Shown here piece by piece: positions 55,480 to 64,000 of a DNA stretch of 64,000 bases. The notes beneath the pieces are model-generated. The model did not search any database. It was given only the letters and a program-made list of their open reading frames with translations, and was not told the origin of the DNA. Position 1 is the stretch's first letter; each line of letters begins with the position of its first letter. The position numbers and the translations under genes were made by a program. This stretch comes from Microglena sp. YARC (taxonomy: Eukaryota > Chlorophyta > Chlorophyceae > Chlamydomonadales > Chlamydomonadaceae), in contig CM039464.1 of assembly GCA_022414725.1 (NCBI GenBank), forward strand, positions 31,305,109-31,369,108. Reading direction: 5' to 3'.

Positions 55480-56925
55480 CATATGTTCATACCATGCAGG
55501 ACACATTATCATAACACAGCAATTGAAATTGGAATTGTTGCATCCGTGTAATGCAGTCACTCACAGGACGTGAAATCAAGGACACCACTGCGTAAGCCGG
55601 AGCCAGCAGTAGTCACCGTGGACCGCCTCATTAAAAAAAGAATCTACGGTGCCACGGGATAACACAGCAATAATATAGTTTGTATACCCTGTTGATTTGA
55701 GTTGATTTGAGTTGTAATGAGATGAGAAGACAGTTCCATGAATCCAATAGCTACAATACAATGTTAAAACGGCGATGTCTATAACACAGCAATAATACAT
55801 GATCATACTTGATAAGTAAATACATATTAAATTCATGTAGGTGCCTTCCCCTGTGAATTGTTTGGAGGTACGGTGATGTACTGAAGTGGTAGGGGGATGG
55901 TAAGGCAGGCATGTGAGGTATGAGGTGAGAGTGGCTGTGCGTGGGCTGGTGGGATGGTGTGTGTGTATGTGGGTGGAATGATGTGGGTGTGGGGGTGGGC
56001 GTGTCTGTGTGGTGTGGTGTGGTTTGGGCAAGCAGTTGAGGAGCTAGCATGACCCTGCATGTGAACCATGTAATCCGTTCACAATTCATCGGCCTGGCCT
56101 GTCAACGCAGACTACCATCGAGGGTCCCCATTCATGGCGTAGGCTCTACGTAGCCTCGCATCGGGGTGGGGCAATTCGGATAGATCCTGGTCTGATTGCG
56201 AGTGCAGTGCTGTGTTGCCAATGCACCAGCCATGCGATTGTACGCAGTTCTCTATCAACCAAGTCAAAGGTCCAAACTAAATGCGCTACATCAGAAGATG
56301 TTTGTATTGAGGGAAATGAAAGGAGTGTGGTGTGGTGTGGTAGTGTTTACTCGACCCACGTTTACTCCGCGCGCAGACGGTGCGCAGCCTGAGGGCTGAT
56401 AGGCCATGTTATCAACCCAATTCCGAATCCAATGGTTATTGCCGAGGCCGAGTGGATAGTGCATCACCTGATTGGCTGCTGGATCCCGGCGAAATTGCTT
56501 CTGGATGCTAAGCTGACGCTCAGGTTTGGCCCGAGGCTGTTCTGTGGCGTGCGCCTGCTAGTGCGCGAGATTGCTGGGCACTGGGGAGTTGCTGCTGACC
56601 CTTGGGTACGAGTCAGGAGAGCGTGGGTGGGACGGATGACCAACATCGCAGATTCGCTGTGGCAATTGTGTCTTGTCGGATGGGAAAGGTAACTGCGGGA
56701 GGGCAGACAGAACTTGTGTGAAGTGGGTCTCGGTGGGTGGAGGGGGATCAGGCGGATGGGACGGGATGGGATGGGACCCCTGGATGGGACCCGATGCGAC
56801 GTCGACGTCGACGTCGACGTGGCCGAGTGGCGTGGCTTGGGCGGTGAGGATTGTAGACAGCAACACCGGTGCAGCAACACGGTGACAGCAACACATAAAG
56901 CAGGGCATAGTATACATAAAGCAGG
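55480..56925. other. intergenic, no supported gene
   Basis: Contains GT-rich stretches (55920-56030), a copy of the gtgcgcagcctgagggctga repeat (56377-56420, relative at 49850-49890), a (cgacgt)n run at 56796-56821 and short tandem aaagcagggcatagtataca (56897-56930). A plus ORF 56432-56692 has no motif I recognise. Confidence 0.4.
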
Positions 56926-56930
56926 GCATA

Positions 56931-57055
56931 CTCCAAGGACCCAAAGGACTCCCTAGGGCCTGCCCGGGTTTTCTACCAACCATAGCTCCTCATATGATAG
57001 GTTGAAAACCCGGCCAGACCTTAGGGAGTATTAAGAGTCTTTGGAGTCCTTGGAG
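56931..57055. mobile_element. foldback / MITE-like element
   Basis: The ends are inverted repeats of about 50 bp: ctccaaggacccaaaggact against agtctttggagtccttggag, and gcccgggttttctaccaacc against ggttgaaaacccggcc. Central loop about 25 bp. Confidence 0.72.
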
Positions 57056-57415
57056 AGCTTTCAAAGTTTGGGTAGAACATGTCCGGAACATGTAGACTAT
57101 TACTTCCTCATCGCTGCAGGAGAACACCTAAGAGTCCCTCCCATGATTGATGTTGCTTCGCAAGCCCTCGTCTGAGGTGAGCTTTCTGCTCAGGGGGGCA
57201 TGCTTGAGTATTTCCCAGGATTGATCATTAATTCATTATCCTCACAATGGCATCCTTTTTATGCCTTCCACTCCTCCACGCCTGGTCCACATTTTGTCTC
57301 CTCCATTCATCTGCTCCCTGCTGGATCGCATGGAATGGCCATGACTCCACCGGTCCGCCAGCAGACAACGAAATGGTAACCCTTAGCTCGCTTCCTGGTC
57401 CCGTGAATCCCTTGG

Positions 57416-57416
<1 letters not shown>

Positions 57417-57458
<42 letters not shown>
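57417..57458. repeat. G homopolymer
   Basis: About 40 G; length unreliable. Confidence 0.95.
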
Positions 57459-57898
57459 ATTGGAAGACGGTGAGCAGCCCAGAGCTGGCTGAAAAACCAT
57501 GTAACCATTCGAATTCAAAAATGAATCCAACTTCGAAGCCTGATCAAGTGTTACAGTTCATCTTACGCCACATTTTGGACCAAGCAGCAGCTGAACCCAC
57601 GAATCCAGGACCAGAGCACTGGACCCGAATTCACGGGGGCTGCTGGAGCTGTGCCACCCGGCATTACATATCAATTTAAATCACTCAACGGAGTGTGATG
57701 GACAAGCTACTAATTTAGGGTGAGGGCCCTTGGAATTGGAAGACGGCGAGCAGCCCAGAGTTGGCTGTAAAACCATGTAACAATCCAATCCAATAGGGTG
57801 AGGGCACTAAGTGGATAAGCTACTCGGTGCGGTTAGGGTTCTTCAACCCATATCCCCAAGCCACGCCGCCTGGCGTCTCCTTCCTCCTGTTGGCGCAA

Positions 57899-60116
57899 TT
57901 AGTTCACCACGTCCAACACAATGCGCTGGGACTTCAGGGGGGCCCACCTGAACGAGAGGAAAGAGGTGTTGTTGTCAGGATTATGATTATGATTTTTGAT
58001 GCCAAAGACGGCGAGCAGCCAAATTGCTGGCTGAAGCTATGTAACCAAGTTCAAGTTCAAGTTGTCAGGATTATGACAATGATTTTTGATGCCATAGACG
58101 GCGAGCAGCCAAATTGCTGGCTGACGCTATGTAACCAAGTTCAAGTTCAAGTTGTCAGGATTATAATTTTGGGATATATATTTGATTGTTTAGTAACGTT
58201 TGCATTTTCCCTGGTTATTAATTTTACTCCGGAAGACGGCGAGCAGCAAAAATTCTGGCTAGAGCCATGTAACCAACTTCAAGTTGTTGCCAGGGTTCCT
58301 GTCGGTAAAGATTAGCTGGGGTTGATAACAGGGTAATTCAAAGCGCGCGCTTTTGCGCTTTTGAGCGCTGACTTTTTGACCCCCTCTGCGCTTTAAGCGC
58401 AGTTTTTTGCAACCCCTTGTGGGCGCTGCAAGCAATTTTTGCGCCTTTTGCACTACAAAGCGCAGTTTTTTGTTTTCAAGTGCGCTAAAGCGCTGGCCAA
58501 TTTGGCCATTTGAAGTACCCTGGTTGATAAGTGCTTTTTCGTTATAGCCCCTCATATAATGGTTGGGCAAGCCCCTTAAGCCAATTTGGTCTACCCCTGG
58601 TTTCCCGACGGTAAAGTTAGGTTGGGGTTCATTTGATAAGTGCTTTTTCGTTATGGCCCCTCATATAATGGTTGGGCAAGCCCCTTAGCCAATTTGGTCT
58701 ACCCCTGGTTTCCCGACGGTAAAGTTAGGTTGGGGTTCGCTTGATAAGTTCTTTTTCGTTATAGCCCCTCATATAATTAGGGAGAGGCATCGATCTATAA
58801 AGAGATATATAGAGAGAGATTTATATAGATCTATATTGGCGAAGCTGGATTTTTGAAAATCGGCATAGGGCACTTCACAAAAAATCGAAATCTGGTTTTA
58901 CAATTATGGCATAGGGCACCATATCATTTTGCAGGCGCTTCGACTGGATTTCCGGTGTCTATCTGATGTTACTGCATTTGTTGTAGATATACACAATATA
59001 TATATATTTGCTATACATAGATCTATATAGATATATATTTTGGGGCAATATAGATCTATTTGCCGCCCCCTACATATAATGGTTGGGCAAGCCCCTTTAG
59101 CCAATTTGGTCCACCCCTGGTTTCCCGACGGTAAAGATAGGTTGGGGTTCACTTGATAAGTGCTTTTTCGTTATAGCCCTTCCTAAAATGGTTGGGCAAG
59201 CCCCTTCAGCAAATTTGGTCTACCCCTGGACTACCTAACCACGATATCAGGAGCTAAAACAAAACAAAAACTAATGAACTGACCCCCCCAGGTCCCCAAA
59301 TTTCAGACCTGCCGCCTTGGAAGAGGTAGAGAACTTTCCTCCGTGCTGTCCCGGGATAGTCCAAGCTCCGGCGCAGTAGCGGTATGCGAAACCCAAACCC
59401 ATCATAGTAACCATTCCCCAGTGCAAGCGAACGGGAAGGTTCTTTCAAACTCACGCCCCGTCGCAAGGCTTACGGCTTTTCAATTTTCGACTGTCCCCCA
59501 GAGGAAAGAGATGATGTGACAACAACATTTGTGGAGATGTCTACCTTCTGTTTATGCTTTCGCAATTTTTGTTGCTGACATTATGTATTTGTTATTCTTG
59601 ATGCTGCTGCTTTTGTTTCTTTGCTTTTGTCGTTGCTGTTTTTATTAGTCCTTTTTTTGCCCATGTCACTGTCGAAACAGTCCTGGGTAGCTGAACCTCA
59701 ACAAGGCTTTCCAAAAGACCCTATCAAAAGTACCCCCCCCCCCCCCCTCTCTCCCCAGGGCTCCACCTCCACTGTCAACAGCACTTCGATGATCTCATGC
59801 CCATGTCATCATCCAAACTCACCTCAGACCCTGACAATAGTATCAACACACACACACACCAGGGTTTCACCGCCACCTCCACCACCACCGCCCCACCAAC
59901 AGCACTTGGTGTTTATTTAAAACTCTAATATGAAATGTAGTAGTTAGTTTTTGACTTTTTTGTATAACCCAAAGCTTTTTGCTGGAATCATTTTAATGTT
60001 TGAAGTGCTCGATTTTTAAGTTTTAAAAATGCCAAATCGGCGACAATCTTAATGCAGAGGATTCCATATCCATGTTATCATCTGAACTCACCTCAGACGC
60101 TTGGGGTATGAGTGTG

Positions 60117-60150
<34 letters not shown>

Positions 60151-63100
60151 ATCCCAACTCACCTCAGACGCTTGGGGTATGAAGTGTGCATGCGTGAGCA
60201 TGTTGTGTGAGCGTGAGCGTGAGTGTGTGTGAGAATGCAACAGGGTGCTTTAGTGTGGATCGTCATGCTTCTGAACCCTCATCAAGGTGTGTGTGTGTGT
60301 GTGTCATCCCAACTCACCTCAGACGTTTGGGATATGAAGTGTGCATGCGTGAGCGTGAGCGTGTGTGTGTAAGAATGCAACAGGGTGCTTTAGTGTGGAT
60401 CCTCATGCTTCTGACCCCTCATCAAGGTGTGTGCGTGTGTGTCATCCCAACTCACCTCAGACGTTTGGGATATGAAGTGTGCATGCGTGAGCGTGAGCGT
60501 GTGTGTGTAAGAATGCAACAGGGTGCTTTAGTGTGGATCCTCATGCTTCTGAACCCTCATCAAGGTGTGTGTGTGTGTGTCATCCCAACTCACCTCAGAC
60601 GCTTGGAGTATGAAGTGTATGTGTGTGAGCACGTGTGTGCGTAAGAATGCAATAGGGAGCATTAGTGTGTATGTGTGTGTGTATGTGTGTGTAAGAATGC
60701 AATAGGGTGCAGAAGTGCGGATGTTGCGTGCGTGTGTGTGTCAGTGTGTGCGTCATCCCAACTCACCTCAGACGCTTGGAGTATGAAGCAAATCCGAAGC
60801 AGAGGGTGAGGACCAGGATGGCCTTGATGCCCATCACACGCATCTCATCCTGGTAAGGATAGCTGCTCCAAGCAAGGAAAGTGGTCACATCCTGCAGGAG
60901 ATAACGGGTAACAAGACATGAGAGTTGGGTTGGGTGGATTAGGCTCGGGGGTTGGGTTGCTGTTGGGAGTTCCTAAGGTACGTAACAGGTTACAAGAGGG
61001 CTGGGGGTTGGGGTCGGGTTGGGTTCATTGGTCGGGTTGGGTTGGTGTTGGGAGTTGGGTTGTGGTGGTGGTGGTGGTGGGGGGGGGGGGGGGGGGTCGC
61101 ATCCTGCAGGAGATAACGGGTAATAAGACATGAGAGTTGGGTTGCGTGGACTGGGCTTGGGGGTTCGGGTTGGTGTTTGGTGTTTGAAGTAGGATGTAAA
61201 GCCGAAGCAGATGGTGAGCACAAGGGTGGCCTTGATGCCCATCACACGCATCCCAGCCTGGTAGGGGTAGCTGCTCCAAGAAGGAATGTGGTCACATCAT
61301 ACGGGAGATAACGGGTTACAAGACATTCTGGTTGAGGGTTGGGGTGGCAGGAATTAGGTTCGGGGATTGGGTTGGTGTTCGGGAATTGGGTTGGTGTTGG
61401 GAGTTCGGGGATTGGGTTGGGGAATTGGGTTGGGGATTGGGTTGGGGATGGGGTCGGGGATTGGGTTGGAGATGGGGTTGGGAATGGTGTCGGGGATTGG
61501 GTTGGAGTTCGGGGATTGAGTTGGTGTTGGGAGTTGGGTTGGTGGGGGTTGGGTTGGTGGTCACATCTTCCAGGAGATAACGGGTAACGAGACATGAGAG
61601 TTGGGTAGGGTGGCTTGGGCTCGGGGGTTGGAGAGTTGGGGAGGTAGGAGTTGGGTTGGGTTGGGTGGATTGCAATCGCACTTGCAATCCACTCGTACTT
61701 GCGATCCACTTATACTTGCAATCCACAAAATGCGCACACCCAAGCTGCGCCATAATGTCCCTATACAACTGCACCAGCCTTCTCACCTTGGCCTGCTGGG
61801 AGGCGTCGCCTGGAGTGCCGTCATCGTACTCAACACCTCCTCCACTCTACACACTTGAACTTGCAATCCACAAGATGTGTGCACCCAAGCCACCCCATAA
61901 TATCACTTTACAGCCATACTAGCCTTCTCACCTTGGCCTGCTGGGAAGCAGTGCATCAGCCCCACCCCACCCCACCCCACACCTCCACTCCATCCACACC
62001 TTCCCGTCTATACATAGCCCCAGCCCCACCCCACCCAGCCCCTTCACCCCACCCACACCTCCAATTTACACAAGCTCAGCCTCAGACTTAGCTACACGAG
62101 GATTCATTCTCACCTTGGCCTGCTGGGAGGCGTTGCCTGGAGTGCCGTCATCGTACTCAACACCTCCATCCACAAGCATGCGGGGCATGGCGATGGCTCC
62201 TCCTGGGAAGTACGGGTTGTAGTACAGGCCCTCTCGCACAGAGATGCCAGCGGGGGGCTCCCTGTAACCTGTGAGCAGGGCATACACGTAGTTGGCCCCG
62301 TTGTGACGGGCACCCACGATGAGCGACAAGTCAGGGGGGTAAGCACCACCGTTGGCGTAGCGGGCCTGCTGCTCACTGGTGTAGGGTGCGGGAACCTTGT
62401 CGGACAGTCGGCCGGGGCGCTCGTACATCTCTCCCTCGTCGTTGGGGCCGTCCTCAACCTGGGGTGTGGGGGGGGCAGGCCGGAGTTGGTGGGTGGCGAG
62501 CGGGGTGTGTGTGGGGCAGGCCGGAGTTGGTGGGTGGCGAGCGGGGTGTGTGTGGGGCAGGCCGGAGTTGGTGGGTGGCGAGCGGGGTGTGTGTGGGGCA
62601 GGCCGGAGTTGGTGGGTGGCGAGCGGGGTGTGTGTGGGGCAGGCCGGAGTTGGTGGGTGGCGAGCGGGGTGTGTGTGGGGCAGGCCGGAGTTGGTGGGTG
62701 GCGAGCGGGGTGTGGGGGGGGGCAGGCCGGAGTTGGTGGGTGGCGAGCGGCCAAGTTGGGGATTCCTAAGTGACCCCCCCCCCCCCCCCCCCCCCCCCTC
62801 CCCCTCCCATAGTCAGTAAACCATGTCAACATCATCCCTAGCCACCAATCCCCCCCTTCTCATGCTCAGTAACCTACATCAACATGAACATCCATAGCCC
62901 CTGTCCCCTTTCATCTCCTCTCCCTCGTCTCCCCCTTTGCCATGCCCAGAAACCTACATCGATATCCATAGCCCCCTTCCCCTTCTTTTCCCCTTCACAT
63001 ACTCAGTAACCTACATCCACATTCATAGCCGTTTCCCTCCCCCCACCCCCCATGCTCAGGTACATCAACACCCATAGCCCTTCTAACTTCTTTCCCTCTT

Positions 63101-64000
63101 AACCCCCTTTGCCACATCAACATACAGAGCCCCCCCCCCCCCCCCCCCTCCCATGCTCAGCTACATCAACATCCATAGCATTTTCACCTCTTTCCCTCTT
63201 CACCCCCTTTGCTTTGCTCAGTAACCTACATCAACATGTTTAGCCCTTTCCCCCATTTCCTTCTTCACCCCCTTTGATATGCCCAGTAACCCAAATCAAA
63301 ATCCAGACATTTTCCCCCCCATTTCCTTCTTTCCCCCTTTGCCAAGCTCAGCGACCCACACCAACATCCAGAGCCCCCCCTCCCCCCTCCCATGCTTAGC
63401 AACCTACATCAACAGCCATAACCGTTTCAACAATTTTCCTCTTCACCCCCGTTGCCATGCTCAGCGACCCACATGAACATCCATAGACCCCCCCCCACCC
63501 CCCCACCCCACACACACACCACCCCTTTCATGCTCATGAACCTACATCTACATCCATAGCCTTTTCACCACTTTCCCTTTTCACCCCCTTTGCCAATCTC
63601 AGCAACCCACATCAACATCCATAGACCCCCCCCCCCCCCCCCATCCCACCCTCCCATGCGCATTAAAATACATCTACACCCATCACCATCTCCTTGCACT
63701 CATTCTCAGTGTAGCACACTCCAACCAGCTGGCGCCACACAAACACACACACCACCACCATGCTCAGCTACCTACATCAACATCCATAGCCCTTTTCTCC
63801 TTCTTTCCCCCTTTGCCATGCTGAGCTAACCACATCAACATCCATAGACCCCCCCCCCCCCCACACACACACACACACCACCACCATGCTCAGCTACCTA
63901 CATCAACATCCAAAGCCATCTCCTTGCACTCATCCTCCGTGTAGCACACTCCGACCAGCTGGCGCCAGTGCAGGTACTTCATGCTGTGGCAGGCAGCACA
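57899..64000 (-). CDS. CYC1: cytochrome c1, mitochondrial complex III (3' four exons)
   Basis: Exons: 64000-63902 (partial), 62458-62114, 60891-60767, 57947-57899 (TAA 57899-57901). All junctions are GT-AG and phases fit (0, 0, 2). Cytochrome c1 carries electrons from the Rieske protein to cytochrome c in the inner mitochondrial membrane. The first exon has the haem-binding CAACH at its start, then [20 protein letters not shown]. The second has [47 protein letters not shown] (axial haem Met in AMPRM) and [14 protein letters not shown]. The third has [20 protein letters not shown] and the C-terminal membrane helix ([14 protein letters not shown]). The last encodes [15 protein letters not shown]. 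Length and order match plant homologues. The presequence and upstream exons are outside the window. All three introns carry repeated exon edges. Confidence 0.95.
57995..58290 (+). repeat. three SINE-like copies in intron 3
   Basis: gcgagcagccaaattgctgg then ctatgtaaccaagttcaag occurs at 58010-58065 and 58097-58160 (an 87-bp direct duplication) and more diverged at 58237-58285. Two end in (ttcaag)n. Confidence 0.8.
58330..58510. repeat. gcgcttt-rich degenerate repeat
   Basis: Repeated gcgcttttgcgcttttgagc-type words on both strands, able to form several short hairpins. Confidence 0.6.
58530..59235 (+). repeat. about 115-bp tandem repeat related to repeat Y
   Basis: Four to five copies of ttgataagtgctttttcgtt, cctcatataatggttgggca, aatttggtctacccctggtt, and cgacggtaaagttaggttgg. 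Interrupted at 58785-59065 by an AT-rich segment with gatctatatagatatatatt inverted repeats. Confidence 0.85.
60075..60765 (-). repeat. intron 3 tandem copies of exon 3 end plus donor
   Basis: Five to six copies of about 138 bp, each containing plus-strand ccaactcacctcagacgctt then gggatatgaagtgtgc, at about 60085, 60165, 60308, 60450 and 60590. The true exon 3 edge is the next copy (60762-60795). Spacers have TG repeats and gaatgcaacagggtgcttta. Each copy keeps a GAG/GTGAGT donor. Confidence 0.87.
60905..61150 (-). repeat. duplicated acceptor-side segment in intron 2
   Basis: The block cctgcaggagataacgggta then acaagacatgagagttggg, which flanks the true acceptor at 60891, is repeated at 61090-61145, about 61306-61330 and 61562-61610, with G-rich spacers. 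Confidence 0.78.
61180..61310 (-). pseudogene. cytochrome c1 pseudo-exon 3
   Basis: A nearly full copy of exon 3: the minus strand reads DVTTFL, then after a 1-nt deletion the bases match MRVMGIKAT and [12 protein letters not shown]. The acceptor AG is lost (cccgtat in place of cctgcag), and the donor end is replaced. It lies about 400 bp upstream of the functional exon, in intron 2, and cannot be spliced usefully. Confidence 0.85.
61786..61960 (-). pseudogene. copies of cytochrome c1 exon 2 end plus donor
   Basis: At 61786-61845 the plus strand repeats ctcaccttggcctgctggga then ggcgtcgcctggagtgccgt through the codons of [11 protein letters not shown] shorter one lies at 61928-61955. Both keep AAG/GTGAG. 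The true edge is at 62114. Intervening sequence repeats the acttgcaatccaca block. Confidence 0.85.
62463..62755. repeat. 41-bp minisatellite at intron 1 acceptor
   Basis: Seven copies of ggccggagttggtgggtggc then gagcggggtgtgtgtggggca, directly beside the exon 2 acceptor at 62459-62460. Confidence 0.95.
62815..63895 (-). repeat. intron 1 copies of exon 1 end plus donor
   Basis: About 16 diverged copies of plus-strand ctcagctacctacatcaaca then tccatagcc, every 55-75 bp, with C/T-rich spacers. The true edge is the last copy (63888-63918). At 63680-63740 the copy extends 50 bp further into the exon (ctccttgcactcattctcag then tgtagcacactcc), a partial pseudo-exon. Confidence 0.87.

Noticed and set aside
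56432..56692. Plus ORF of 86 codons rich in Trp, Leu and Arg
   Set aside because: Non-repetitive and possibly an exon, but no recognised motif and no supporting exon nearby.
62110..62835. Minus ORF of 241 codons
   Set aside because: Wrong frame of cytochrome c1 exon 2 joined to the 41-bp minisatellite.

Overview
The window looks like nuclear DNA of a flagellated green alga. Evidence: a cytochrome c1 gene ending like plant homologues, a plastid membrane-protein gene, an LHC-like gene pair, a first-exon fragment resembling IFT172, a nuclear-type tRNA-Ala, GT-AG introns of 1-4 kb and dense repeats. Moderate GC and repeat-filled introns suggest a Dunaliella-like chlorophyte, but that is inference. 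The assembly has a gap of exactly 1,000 N (17942-18941).

Region 1 (1-10170) is an endogenous Polinton-like virus running off the left edge. Minus strand: a DNA polymerase with palm motifs and a divergent fibre with an S74 chaperone domain. Plus strand: a basic protein, a major-capsid candidate, a second capsid-like protein, a small ORF, a coiled-coil protein, an A32-type packaging ATPase, a small protein, a penton-like protein and a Gly-rich core-like protein. At least five genes carry frameshifts or stops. The polymerase is split by a truncated LINE with an 8-bp target-site duplication. The ATPase and several small genes are intact.

Region 2 (10200-26000) is gene-poor: an IFT172-like first exon with a frameshift, a decayed minus-strand retrotransposon with RT and RNase H motifs, the gap, noisy tandem arrays, and a probable last exon of an unknown plus-strand gene.

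Region 3 (25590-37040) is a tandem duplication of about 5.6 kb. Each copy has a three-exon minus-strand gene for a roughly 210-residue protein with an LHC/ELIP-like helix. A LINE sits in the second copy only; the first copy keeps the empty site. tRNA-Ala(TGC) follows at 38758.

Region 4 (40995-51056) is a minus-strand gene for a conserved multi-pass, probably plastid, membrane protein. Six exons were found by splice sites and reading phase; the 5' exon(s) were not found. Region 5 (57899-64000) holds the last four exons of cytochrome c1, minus strand.

The most unusual theme is shared by regions 3-5. Introns are largely built from tandem, decaying copies of the neighbouring exon edge with its splice site, giving pseudo-exons and strings of decoy donors or acceptors.
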